A stretch of 64,000 bases of DNA from Paenibacillus chondroitinus NBRC 15376. GTDB taxonomy: Bacteria; Bacillota; Bacilli; Paenibacillales; NBRC-103111. Positions 50,104 to 58,681 of this stretch are shown piece after piece. Position 1 is the stretch's first letter; each line of letters opens with the position of its first letter. The stretch spans positions 1 through 64,000 of the forward strand of contig NZ_BILW01000036.1 in assembly GCF_004000765.1 (NCBI RefSeq). The letters run 5' to 3'. Made by a program: the position numbers and the translations under genes. The notes beneath the pieces are model-generated. The model was not told where the DNA came from. It searched no databases and saw nothing but the letters and a program-made list of their open reading frames with translations.

Positions 50104-51702
50104 CTACTCTGTATCCCAAATGACTTCCCAATTCCCATTCACGCTGGCTTCAATCGTACCTCGCTCCATAATATACCCGGCAAGAAGCTCCGCAACATCC
50201 GTCGGAATATCTTTAATTACGGGCTTATCCTGGAACATGGCGTAGTTGCCTCCGCCGGCTGCCCTGTAATTATTCATCACTACATCGTAGGATGCCTCAA
50301 GGTCCAGCGGCTGCCCGTCATAATCGAGCTGTACGACACGTTCTCCAATTGGGCGGGAGATGTTCAATTTATACGTAATGCCTTCCCACATATCATAATT
50401 GTAATGCTGTGGCTTCGGCTCTCTAAACTTGCTGCTGACCTGAACTTCGCCGCCAGGTGACAGTTCGAAATATTCCGCGGACTGTTCCAAGGCGTCCTTG
50501 ATGTCTTGTCCGGAAATCCGAATCACTTTCAACGTATTCGGGTAAATGTAATTGGATACGATGTCCCTCATCGTAATATCGGAAGGAAAACCCGGCGATA
50601 CGTTATCAAACAATGCCGTATTCGAAATGGGCGCTCCGGACAGCTCCATCTGTACCCGATTGATGAATTCGATCAGTGCGCTGTCTTTCAAGCGGGTCTG
50701 CATGGGATCTTTCACGAGCATATCGCCCGTGAGCTTGCCGATCGGTTGATCCAGCCACTCTTGCGTTTTCGCTTCATGGGTATCTACAAGCTTCAAAAGC
50801 TTCTGGTCTGCTTCAACACCCGTTACGGAGAGCAGCTCGGATGTCTTGGTATCGATCTGCCATTTGCCTTCCACCAATGAAAGCTCCAGCTTCACTTTCC
50901 CAAGCGTAACGCCAGCCGTTCCCGGTTGCACAACAAGGACGCCATTGATGCTTTGCCCTGCAATGCTCCGGTGCTGGTGCCCGGTCAGAAGCACATCCAC
51001 CCCTTCAACTTCCATACAAAGCTGATAGCCCTGATTTTCACCTGTCAAAGGTTCCGTTGGTTCCCCTGTCTCCAAATGTCTTTCAAAGCCGCCATGATAA
51101 GAGACGACTACAACATCCGCTCGCTCTTCTTCCTTAAGCACTCTCACCCACTTGTGAGCTGCTTCTACAGCATCCACAAACTGCAAACCGGCGATGTGTG
51201 CAGGGTTTTCCCAATTTGGAATATACGGTGTCGTTAATCCCAAAATACCGATGCGAACACCTTCAGGAAGTTCCTTGATGATATAAGGTTTGCCTAAGAA
51301 CGGCTCTCCGCTTGCGTCTACAATGCTTGCGCACAGCCACGGGAACTCGGATTCCTTGACCGCTTTGCCAAGTACATCAAGACCATAATTAAACTCATGA
51401 TTCCCGATTACAGCAGCATCATAGCCGATATAGTTGAGTCCGATCACCATCGGATCCATCGGCTCGTTATCCAATCTGGCATGATGGTAGGCCAGCGGAG
51501 TGCCTTGAATGAGATCCCCGTTGTCGATGACGATCACATTGGCTTCCTTCTTCCGTTCACCTGCTACCAATGCCGCTATTTTGGCTAAACCCACATCGTT
51601 GGGCAAGTTATTCGCGTAATGCAAAGGCAGCATATTGCCATGTAAATCGCTTGTTTCCAGTATGGTTACTATACTTTTCTGCACCTTACCAGGTTGAGTC
51701 AA
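50104..51702 (-). CDS. Cytoplasmic 5'-nucleotidase/2',3'-cyclic phosphodiesterase family (YunD-like)
   Basis: This protein of about 532 residues has a metallophosphatase domain with ETSDLHGN, IDNGDLIQGTP, IGNHEFNYG and TGHQHRS, all metal ligands intact, and a C-terminal 5'-nucleotidase domain from about 320 (FDNVSPGFPSDITMRDI, NNYRAAGGGNYAMF). There is no signal peptide, unlike UshA, so it should act inside the cell on nucleotides or related phosphoesters. TTG at 51702 has GGAG at eight bases; GTG at 51711 is an alternative. Confidence 0.87.
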   Translation of the reverse strand: MTQPGKVQKSIVTILETSDLHGNMLPLHYANNLPNDVGLAKIAALVAGERKKEANVIVIDNGDLIQGTPLAYHHARLDNEPMDPMVIGLNYIGYDAAVIGNHEFNYGLDVLGKAVKESEFPWLCASIVDASGEPFLGKPYIIKELPEGVRIGILGLTTPYIPNWENPAHIAGLQFVDAVEAAHKWVRVLKEEERADVVVVSYHGGFERHLETGEPTEPLTGENQGYQLCMEVEGVDVLLTGHQHRSIAGQSINGVLVVQPGTAGVTLGKVKLELSLVEGKWQIDTKTSELLSVTGVEADQKLLKLVDTHEAKTQEWLDQPIGKLTGDMLVKDPMQTRLKDSALIEFINRVQMELSGAPISNTALFDNVSPGFPSDITMRDIVSNYIYPNTLKVIRISGQDIKDALEQSAEYFELSPGGEVQVSSKFREPKPQHYNYDMWEGITYKLNISRPIGERVVQLDYDGQPLDLEASYDVVMNNYRAAGGGNYAMFQDKPVIKDIPTDVAELLAGYIMERGTIEASVNGNWEVIWDTE

Positions 51703-51756
51703 GTTCCCCACTCCACAACTTTTTATTTTGTAAATACGTACATAACAATTGGCAGT

Positions 51757-51806
51757 TTAACAAATACTTCACACTATCTTCCATATCCCTTATGTTAATG
51801 TTATAT
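51757..51806 (+). promoter_or_regulatory. PhoP-box-like direct repeats before phnD
   Basis: Five TT-hexamers lie at an exact 11-base period: TTAACA (51757), TTCACA (51768), TTCCAT (51779), TTATGT (51790), TTATAT (51801). Pho-regulon promoters of Bacillus have TTAACA-like hexamers with this spacing. A possible -10 is TAGATA at 51814-51819. Confidence 0.5.
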
Positions 51807-51855
51807 TACATCTTAGATAAATAGCAAATAAATTTAAACGGAGGTCAAAAAAGTA

Positions 51856-52848
51856 ATGAAAAAATTAACAGTGATTACCCTTTCCATGATGGTTGTTGCC
51901 ACAGGTCTGCTTGCTGGCTGCGCAAAGAAAGAAACACCGGCTCCATCCGCTTCAGCAGGTGCAGCAGCGAGTGCTTCTCCGGCAGCAGCAGCTTCCGCTA
52001 GTCCAGCTGCAGCAACGGGTTTTGTTCCAAAAGAACTTAAAGTACAATTCGTTCCTTCCCAAAATGCGGAGACGCTTGAAGCGAAAGCCAAACCACTTGA
52101 AAAACTTCTTGGGGACAAGCTGGGTATCCCGGTTAAAGTATCCGTTTCAACTGACTACAACGTTGTAATCGAAGCTATGGCTTCCAAACAAGTTGACGTT
52201 GGCTTCCTGCCTCCGAGCAACTATGTTGTTGCCCATGATAACCGCAAAGCGGCTGATCTGCTTGCCCAAGCGACACGTTTCGGCGTTGACGATGCAACAG
52301 GCCAACCAACAAAAGATCTCGTGAATTTCTACAAATCCGAAATCCTTGTGAAAGCAGATTCCCCTATTAAATCTGTAACTGACTTGAAAGGCAAAAAAAT
52401 GGGCTGGCAAGGTGTTACTTCCGCAGCTGGTTACGTTTACCCAGGTCTATTGTTGAAAAAAGCTGGCGTTGATCCAGTGAAAGACGTAACAGGCGTACAA
52501 TTCCAAGGACATGACAAAGCGGTTATCGCGCTTCTTAACGGTCAAGTTGATGCTGTCGGCGTATTCCAAGACATTCGTACGAACATGATCAAAGATTACC
52601 CAGACATTTTCAAACAAACGAAAGTTCTTGCTTTCTCCGATAAAATCCCTAACGATACCATTGCTGTTCGCTCCGATATGGATGCAGCATGGAAAAAGAA
52701 AATCCAAGACGCTTTCCTAGCACTTGGTACGGATCCAGAAGGCCAAAAAATCATTTTTGATGTTTACACACATAAAGGTTATGTTGTAGCGAAAGATGAA
52801 GATTTCAACATCGTTCGTGATGCGAACAAAGAAATGGGCTTGAAATAA
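51856..52848 (+). CDS. phnD: PhnD-type phosphate/phosphite/phosphonate-binding lipoprotein
   Basis: The protein has 330 residues, with a lipoprotein signal ending in LLAGC, then a long Ala/Ser/Pro linker (about 24-55) and the PhnD family body: VQFVPSQNAETLEAKAKPLEKLL, VDVGFLPPSNYV, GKKMGWQGVTSAAGYVYP. It binds phosphonate, phosphite or phosphate outside the membrane. Its transporter genes phnC and phnE lie just downstream but on the other strand. Possible Pho control comes from repeats upstream. Confidence 0.88.
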   Translation: MKKLTVITLSMMVVATGLLAGCAKKETPAPSASAGAAASASPAAAASASPAAATGFVPKELKVQFVPSQNAETLEAKAKPLEKLLGDKLGIPVKVSVSTDYNVVIEAMASKQVDVGFLPPSNYVVAHDNRKAADLLAQATRFGVDDATGQPTKDLVNFYKSEILVKADSPIKSVTDLKGKKMGWQGVTSAAGYVYPGLLLKKAGVDPVKDVTGVQFQGHDKAVIALLNGQVDAVGVFQDIRTNMIKDYPDIFKQTKVLAFSDKIPNDTIAVRSDMDAAWKKKIQDAFLALGTDPEGQKIIFDVYTHKGYVVAKDEDFNIVRDANKEMGLK

Positions 52849-52862
52849 GCCGATCTAAATCA

Positions 52863-52913
52863 AGAGGCTGTCCCAAAGTCATCCATTGACGGAGGGATAG
52901 CCTCTTTTTTTTT
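52863..52913 (+). terminator. Terminator of phnD
   Basis: AGAGGCTGTCCC (52863-52874) pairs with GGGATAGCCTCT (52894-52905), followed by eight T. Confidence 0.88.
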
Positions 52914-52983
52914 CAATTCTACGTATTTCCACGCTTGCATACTATGGATGTGGCACGTCCGGTAAATTTTTTTTTACTTTTGC

Positions 52984-53011
52984 ATGACAAACGTTTACTT
53001 GAACTTGTCAT
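52984..53011. repeat. Inverted repeat before the 82-residue gene
   Basis: ATGACAA (52984-52990) and TTGTCAT (53005-53011) are complementary over a 14-base spacer, just upstream of the ribosome site of the gene at 53036. Possible operator. Confidence 0.45.
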
Positions 53012-53035
53012 ATATCATAGTGGGGTGAAAATGGA

Positions 53036-53284
53036 ATGTTCGAAAAGCTTATTAGCAGTAAAAATGAAGTCTCCATCCGGTGCGGCAACGACGAAATTAG
53101 AGGAGTTATTACGCATTACTATTCAGCCTTCCAACTGTTGAAAATAAGAAACATCATGATTCCCCTGGAGCTAATCGAACAGATTGAAGTCCTGGAACCG
53201 ACAAACAGCTCAGCCGGATTATCAAAACTTAGCCGCAGTTCTCTTCGTTTAGTAACCCGCGAGAGGCTTTCAAGTCAAGTGTAA
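53036..53284 (+). CDS. Small beta-barrel (Sm-like) protein of unknown function
   Basis: The protein has 82 residues. The first 55 alternate strands (NEVSIRCGNDEIRGVITHYYS, LLKIRNIMIPLELIEQIEVLEP) like a small Sm/SH3 barrel, and the tail is Ser/Arg-rich. This resembles the general plan of the protein at 856-1044. GGGGTG lies eight bases before ATG. It sits alone between phnD and phnE. No named family is assigned. Confidence 0.6.
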   Translation: MFEKLISSKNEVSIRCGNDEIRGVITHYYSAFQLLKIRNIMIPLELIEQIEVLEPTNSSAGLSKLSRSSLRLVTRERLSSQV

Positions 53285-53314
53285 CAGACATACATCATAC
53301 AACGTGCATAACAA

Positions 53315-53342
53315 AACAGACGCCGCTGATGCGGCGTCTGTT
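53315..53342. terminator. Bidirectional terminator between the 82-residue gene and phnE
   Basis: AACAGACGCCGC (53315-53326) and GCGGCGTCTGTT (53331-53342) form a perfect 12-base stem with a four-base loop. Confidence 0.85.
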
Positions 53343-53345
53343 GCT

Positions 53346-54920
53346 TTATACGATGCGTTTACGAAGCGATCCTGAAATGTAGTCAATAATTGAGACGGTA
53401 ATGATTATCCCGATCAGGATGATCCCTACGCGCGGCCACTGCCTTGCATTCAGCGCGAAAATAAGCGGCGTACCGATCCCTCCGGCACCAATGACTCCAA
53501 GCAAGGTTGCGGAACGAACGTTGATCTCGAAACGATATAGCGTATACGAGATGAAATCAGGAATGACTTGTGGAATGACGGCAAAGGCCATCCGCTGCCA
53601 AATATTAGCGCCAACGGCGTTCATCGCCTCTGTAGGCCCCATATCCATATTTTCAATGGCTTCGGCATACAGCTTCCCGAGCATCCCTACGGAGTGCAAT
53701 CCTAAGGCCATTACCCCGGCATACGCATTAGGTCCTACAGCTTTGATAAAGATCAAAGCCATAATAATTTCAGGAATCGTACGAACAATACTCAAGAACA
53801 ATTTCCCTGTTCCCGAGACGGCGCGGAAACGGCTCATATTCGCTGCAGCCCAGAAGGCAAACGGCAAACAGACAATCGCCGAAACGAAGTTCCCCAAGTA
53901 GGAAATCGATAACGTTTCAAGCAAAGAACGAAGTAAATCTTCGCCTTCCGGAATATAGACATACGCCCAATCCGGATGAAACAAACCGGTAATCATGGCT
54001 TTCGTCAAAATCCAAGTTGTTGGTTGAAAGCCTGTTAACTCCAGACCTGTCAACGACCAGATGAATAAAGCGATAACCGCGACCCATCCTACAATTTTGT
54101 AAGTGCGCGCACGAGATTCTGACATTGGCTTTGCGCTGCCCTTCAGCAGGTAGGAACGGAACCGGGTACTTACCAAATCAATAATGACAACAACGATCAA
54201 CGTATAAATGACAATCGCACAGGACTGATCGTAACGGAACAGATCCAGCGTGTTTTTGAGCAGCAAACCGATACCGCCGGCTCCTACCAAACCTAGGATC
54301 GCGGAGGCGCGGATACTGACTTCAAACGTATACAGGAAATGAGCGAGATACGTAGGTGCGACCTGTGGCAGAACGCCGAAACGAATCAGCTTCAGTTTAT
54401 TGGCACCAACGGCTGTCATCGCTTCCAGAGGGCCTGGATCAATCGCTTCCGTCGATTCATATGCAAGCTTGGACAAAATACCGAACGTGAAGAAAATCAG
54501 CGCGAGCGTACCTGCTGTGGGGCCAAAGCCTACCAACACCGCGAACAGTGCAGCGTACAGCAGGTCCGGAATCGTGCGAAGCAAGTTCATGATCAGCCTG
54601 GCCGGATAAAAAAGCCATGGCGTCGTTGTTACGTTACGTGCTGCAAGAAGCGCCATTGGGTAAGCGAAAATAGCTCCAACAGTTGTACCAATAATGGACA
54701 TTTGGATGGTTTGTGCCATCGGCTTCCAAATATCAGCGAAAAACGCCCAATCCGGCGGAAACATTTCCCCAATGAATTTGAGGATTTCCGGTGTTCCGGT
54801 AACCAGCTTCGAGAGTGTCGCGTCCGTCTGATAGATGCTTCCGATCAGGAACAAGATCATGATGATGGCTGTGAGATAAATCTTCGTTCGAGGAGGTCTT
54901 TTGACAGACGTCACACTCAT
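53346..54920 (-). CDS. phnE: Fused double PhnE permease
   Basis: The protein has 524 residues, about twice a normal PhnE. Each half has its own permease block: SIRASAILGLVGAGGIGLLL near 205 and NVRSATLLGVIGAGGIGTPL near 475, together with paired EAM-x-A-VGAN loops (EAIDPGPLEAMTAVGAN and ENMDMGPTEAMNAVGAN). Separate phnE1 and phnE2 genes are the usual form. ATG at 54920 overlaps the phnC stop by four bases (ATGA); a GTG at 54914 has better ribosome spacing. It forms the channel for PhnD and PhnC. Confidence 0.88.
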   Translation of the reverse strand: MSVTSVKRPPRTKIYLTAIIMILFLIGSIYQTDATLSKLVTGTPEILKFIGEMFPPDWAFFADIWKPMAQTIQMSIIGTTVGAIFAYPMALLAARNVTTTPWLFYPARLIMNLLRTIPDLLYAALFAVLVGFGPTAGTLALIFFTFGILSKLAYESTEAIDPGPLEAMTAVGANKLKLIRFGVLPQVAPTYLAHFLYTFEVSIRASAILGLVGAGGIGLLLKNTLDLFRYDQSCAIVIYTLIVVVIIDLVSTRFRSYLLKGSAKPMSESRARTYKIVGWVAVIALFIWSLTGLELTGFQPTTWILTKAMITGLFHPDWAYVYIPEGEDLLRSLLETLSISYLGNFVSAIVCLPFAFWAAANMSRFRAVSGTGKLFLSIVRTIPEIIMALIFIKAVGPNAYAGVMALGLHSVGMLGKLYAEAIENMDMGPTEAMNAVGANIWQRMAFAVIPQVIPDFISYTLYRFEINVRSATLLGVIGAGGIGTPLIFALNARQWPRVGIILIGIIITVSIIDYISGSLRKRIV

Positions 54921-55690
54921 CCCTCCTGCACCCCCAACAGCTCATCTTTCTTAATGGCACGGCCATAAATTTCGGAGAATACCTCGTCTGTCGCTTCAGC
55001 AACGGGTCCGTCATATACGACTTTACCTGCACGAAGGCCGATAATCCGCGTTGCGTATTCACGCGCAAGATCAATAAAGTGCAGGTTAACAACCGTTGTG
55101 ATACCCAGTTCCGTGTTAATGCGTTTCAGATCATCCATAACCTGTCTTGTAGTTAAAGGATCCAAGGAGGCAACAGGTTCATCCGCCAAAATGATTTTGG
55201 CTTCTTGGGCAAGCGCCCTCGCGATGGAAACACGCTGTTGCTGACCACCGGACAATTCATCAGCGCGTGAATAGGCCTTCTCCCGAATATTCACTCTTTC
55301 CAGTGCTTTCAGGGAAAGCTCGATATCATGTTTAGGGAACAAACCAAGGATAGTACGTAATGTGGAGTGATAACCTACGCGACCAGATAATACGTTGCGA
55401 AGAACCGTGGAACGCTTAACGAGATTGAAGGTTTGGAAGATCATCCCGATATCTCTGCGCATCCGGCGTAATTCCGAACCATTTGCTTTTGTGATCGATT
55501 TGCCATCTATCAGAATTTCTCCGTCTGTCGTCTCATGCAAGCGATTGATTGAACGCAATAAAGTAGATTTCCCTGCGCCTGAGAGGCCAACGATCACAAT
55601 AAACTCTCCCGGGTTAATCGTCAAATTAATGTCGTTCAGACCCACAGTTCCGTTAGGATACACCTTGGAAATATGTTTAAACTCAATCAT
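54917..55690 (-). CDS. phnC: Phosphonate-type ABC transporter ATPase PhnC
   Basis: This 258-residue ABC ATPase has GLSGAGKST (Walker A), LSGGQQQRVSIARALAQ (signature) and ILADEPVASLDP (Walker B), the last typical of PhnC. ATG at 55690 is preferred, giving MIEFKHISKVYP; an earlier codon at 55720 lacks a site. It drives the fused PhnE encoded next. Confidence 0.88.
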   Translation of the reverse strand: MIEFKHISKVYPNGTVGLNDINLTINPGEFIVIVGLSGAGKSTLLRSINRLHETTDGEILIDGKSITKANGSELRRMRRDIGMIFQTFNLVKRSTVLRNVLSGRVGYHSTLRTILGLFPKHDIELSLKALERVNIREKAYSRADELSGGQQQRVSIARALAQEAKIILADEPVASLDPLTTRQVMDDLKRINTELGITTVVNLHFIDLAREYATRIIGLRAGKVVYDGPVAEATDEVFSEIYGRAIKKDELLGVQEG

Positions 55691-55816
55691 ATAAGTCCTA
55701 CTTTCTTTAAATGGTATCAAAGATCAGACCAAATTAATTCAACGAAATTCGTCAAAATCCTTCTTTCTATGATAACCTTTAGAAAATATTCATATTCCAT
55801 TGTTCACCATGACAAC

Positions 55817-55845
55817 AAAAGAGCCCCGGAATATGATCCGAGGCT
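55817..55845 (-). terminator. Terminator of the nickel transporter gene
   Basis: On the minus strand AGCCTCGG (55845-55838) pairs with CCGGGGCT (55829-55822), followed by CTTTTG. Confidence 0.75.
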
Positions 55846-55876
55846 AGTCATAATTACTTATTTTCAAACTTTAGAA

Positions 55877-56902
55877 CTATACTTTAGCACGCCAGCGCTC
55901 CTCGATTTTCATCCCTTTCCACACTGCAATGGAGACGATCCACGCAATGACGAACAGGGCGACGAGGATGAAGCCCAAGGTGCCGAAATCAATATCCTGC
56001 AGCCAAGTCCAGAAGGTGCCTTCCATGCCGAATTCTTCCGAGAGCACCTGCCCCAACTCAATGACACCGATAATTAAAGCGGCGATGACGGCTAGAGCGG
56101 TTACAGTCAAATTGTAATAAAGCTTGCGCACGGGCGTGTGGAAAGCCCATTTGTAGGCCTTAGTCATGAACATCCCGTCAGCTGTGTCAAATAAACTCAT
56201 GCCTGCTGCAAATAGCAGCGGAAGTGAGATGACGCCGATGAACGGAATGGCATCTTTGGCCGCATGGGCGGAAATGGCTAACAGCGCAATTTCACTAGCC
56301 GTATCGAAGCCCAGACCAAAGAGAAAACCTAGCGGATACACATGCCAGCTTTTGCTGATGAAAGAGAACAACGGTTTGATCATGCGGGCAATGAAGCCCC
56401 GGGATTCCAACAGCTCTTCAAACTCATTGTCATCCTGCTTGCCGCCGCGAAATTTGACGAATAGCTTATATAAGCTTATTAGAATAATCAAGTTAATGAC
56501 ACCAATGATAACTAGAAAAAGCCCGGATACCGAAGCGCCGATAACGCCTCCGAAACGCTGCATCCATGGAAGCTCACGCTCCGCCCATGTCACCGAAAAA
56601 GCGGTCACAATCGACATGAGGAAAACGACCGAAGAATGACCTAGCGAGAAATAAAAACCGACGCCTAAGGGGTTGCGTTTCTGTTGAACAAGCTTGCGCA
56701 CGGTATTGTCAATGGCCGCGATATGATCGACGTCAAAGGCATGCCGCATACCCAGCGTATAGGCAAGCAGTCCGATCCCCCAAAAAGCAGGAGACGTTTT
56801 GGCCACCGAATAAAGGCCAATAAGGCCTAATATATGGAGAAGCAAGATAAAGCCTATGTATCCGCCCCAGCTTTTCCGCTGCTCCAGCAATGATTTCCAC
56901 AT
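55877..56902 (-). CDS. NiCoT-family nickel/cobalt permease (HoxN/NixA-like)
   Basis: This protein of about 341 residues has some eight helices. The helix-2 signature RHAFDVDHIAAIDNTVRKL, FSLGHSSVV and LGFDTASE are diagnostic of the NiCoT nickel/cobalt uptake family. ATG at 56902 is chosen; an ATG at 56926 would abut the operator and has no ribosome site. The NikR-type operator at 56929-56956 and nikR at 41915-42370 point to nickel. Confidence 0.88.
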   Translation of the reverse strand: MWKSLLEQRKSWGGYIGFILLLHILGLIGLYSVAKTSPAFWGIGLLAYTLGMRHAFDVDHIAAIDNTVRKLVQQKRNPLGVGFYFSLGHSSVVFLMSIVTAFSVTWAERELPWMQRFGGVIGASVSGLFLVIIGVINLIILISLYKLFVKFRGGKQDDNEFEELLESRGFIARMIKPLFSFISKSWHVYPLGFLFGLGFDTASEIALLAISAHAAKDAIPFIGVISLPLLFAAGMSLFDTADGMFMTKAYKWAFHTPVRKLYYNLTVTALAVIAALIIGVIELGQVLSEEFGMEGTFWTWLQDIDFGTLGFILVALFVIAWIVSIAVWKGMKIEERWRAKV

Positions 56903-56928
56903 GTGGTATACACACAACCTTTCCATTC

Positions 56929-56956
56929 GTGCTACGATTTATTTACAATGTAGCAC
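56929..56956. promoter_or_regulatory. Predicted NikR operator
   Basis: GTGCTAC, 14 bases, GTAGCAC: a perfect inverted repeat directly upstream of the nickel transporter start. The layout equals the GTGTTAC-N13/14-GTAACAC boxes reported for other NikR proteins, apart from one base per arm. A 12-base palindrome GCACACGTGTGC (56953-56964) overlaps its right arm. Confidence 0.72.
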
Positions 56957-57017
56957 ACGTGTGCGTGACTTGAATAGCATTTTGCCTAATTTATTGTGAA
57001 GATCTCTAACATTTATT

Positions 57018-57026
57018 TGATATAAT
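57018..57026 (+). promoter_or_regulatory. Extended -10 promoter of the two-component operon
   Basis: TGATATAAT gives a perfect TATAAT (57021-57026) with the extended TGn element. No good -35 is seen at usual spacing. Confidence 0.6.
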
Positions 57027-57074
57027 AGTATCCGTTCCAAAATAATGAGCTATGTAAGGAGTGTAAACGATCTG

Positions 57075-57911
57075 ATGTCTCTTCGTCTTTTTAAACTTTT
57101 TACCATTTTCGTACCTGTGGTCATCATCGGCGGCTTTGAATATATACGCCACGAATTCCTATTAAATTACTTAACAATGGAAGCCGGCAACTTCTCCATT
57201 ACCGTTATTACGCTGCTGCTCTCGTACCTCTTCGCTTCGTGGATGTTTCAAAGCATTGAACGCAGCAATGAGCAGCTTACCATGGGCGAAGCCCGCAGAG
57301 CCGTCTACGAAGAGCGGGAACGTCTCGCCAGAGAGCTGCATGACGACTTGGCTCAGACGCTTTTTTTCCTCAACGTCAAGTTAAAGCAAGGTGATTTGGA
57401 GGAAGCCAAAGCCGCCGTATCGGAAATCGACAACTCGCTCCGGCAGGCGATTTTCAATCTTCGCACGCCGCCTGAAGAAGGAACCGGCCTTGAGCAGCGT
57501 ATCCATAAGTTTCTGCACGACTGGCGGATGGTGACGGGCATCGAGCTGCAGGAGGAGCTGGAAATTGAGGAGAACAGCTTCACTCCCGCAGAGGAGGTAC
57601 AGCTTTTCGGCATCATCCAGGAGGCCTTTACGAACATTCGCAAACACTCCATGGCAACAGAAGCGGCAATCTTGTTGGAAGCTCATCCGGATGCCTGGAA
57701 GCTGCATATTACGGATAATGGCCGTGGACTTCGGCATACTGAAGCAGCAGGCAAGAAATATGGCATTGAGTTGATGCAGAAACGGGCGTCTGATTTAGGC
57801 GCCACCTTCGAATTTAAGGCAAGAGGTACCGGCGAAGCACAAGCAGGAACAGGAAGCGGAGACACAACCGGAACCGAACTCACTGTGCAAGCCGCAGATA
57901 GGAGGAACTGA
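57075..57911 (+). CDS. NarL-type sensor histidine kinase
   Basis: This protein of about 278 residues has two transmembrane helices (about 8-25 and 40-57), then HisKA_3 with His89 in RERLARELHDDLAQTL and the HATPase region (EAFTNIRKHS, DNGRGL). It has almost no external sensor loop. The tail is Gly/Thr-rich. ATG at 57075 is likely, with GGAG somewhat far upstream; 57045 is an alternative. Its gene is two bases from the response regulator gene. Confidence 0.85.
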   Translation: MSLRLFKLFTIFVPVVIIGGFEYIRHEFLLNYLTMEAGNFSITVITLLLSYLFASWMFQSIERSNEQLTMGEARRAVYEERERLARELHDDLAQTLFFLNVKLKQGDLEEAKAAVSEIDNSLRQAIFNLRTPPEEGTGLEQRIHKFLHDWRMVTGIELQEELEIEENSFTPAEEVQLFGIIQEAFTNIRKHSMATEAAILLEAHPDAWKLHITDNGRGLRHTEAAGKKYGIELMQKRASDLGATFEFKARGTGEAQAGTGSGDTTGTELTVQAADRRN

Positions 57912-57913
57912 TT

Positions 57914-58585
57914 TTGACATCCACACAACCCTTCCGTGTACTTATTGTAGATGATCATCCCTTGGCGCGAAAAGCGATCCGCAGCATGCTGGAGCCTGTG
58001 GCCGACTTTGAAATTGTAGGGGAAGCCAGCAGCGGTGAAGCTGCGATTGTGCAGTGTGGTGAAGTCGCGCCCGATGTGGTATTGATGGATATTCATATGT
58101 CTCCTATGGATGGACTTGAAGCGACACGGCGCATCAAACAAGCCTATGGGACGATCCGAATCGTCATGCTGACGGTTTCCGACGATGTGGCCGACCTCTT
58201 CACGGCCCTGCAGTTCGGAGCCCAGGGCTATTTGCTCAAAAATATGGACCCTGATGAGTGGCTCACCTATCTTCGTGCCCTACTCGACGACAATTCCGAT
58301 GCCGCCCGGGGGATGGCAGACAAGCTTTTCCAACGGTTTCGCGCACCGGTTGGGAATTTGGCGGAAGGTCCAACACCGAGCATGCTAACCTCTCGGGAGC
58401 AGGAAATCACCGCCTATGTCGCCCAGGGAGACAACAATCGGCAGATTGCTGAGAAACTGCTTATTTCGGAGCATACCGTCAAAAATCATATGAAAAATAT
58501 ATTGGTTAAGCTCGGGCTTGAGAACCGGGTGCAGCTAACCGGATTCGCCATTAAGCACGGCTTGACACGAAAAGGACAAAACTAG
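57914..58585 (+). CDS. NarL/LuxR-family response regulator
   Basis: The protein has 223 residues: a receiver domain with VDDHP and phospho-acceptor Asp59 (VLMDIHMSPMDG), and a C-terminal LuxR helix-turn-helix (LTSREQEITAYVAQGDNNRQIAEKLLISEHTVKNHMKNIL). The start is TTG at 57914, eight bases after AGGAGG. It is the partner of the kinase just upstream. The gene for the YcnI-type copper protein follows after 96 bases and may be a target (inference). Confidence 0.9.
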   Translation: MTSTQPFRVLIVDDHPLARKAIRSMLEPVADFEIVGEASSGEAAIVQCGEVAPDVVLMDIHMSPMDGLEATRRIKQAYGTIRIVMLTVSDDVADLFTALQFGAQGYLLKNMDPDEWLTYLRALLDDNSDAARGMADKLFQRFRAPVGNLAEGPTPSMLTSREQEITAYVAQGDNNRQIAEKLLISEHTVKNHMKNILVKLGLENRVQLTGFAIKHGLTRKGQN

Positions 58586-58681
58586 TCGAAAAAATAGCCC
58601 ACTAGAGTCATACTCAGATGCTTACCAAACAGGTAACATGGACAACATGAGAAGAGTTGATTCGAAAGGGGAAAATGTTCC

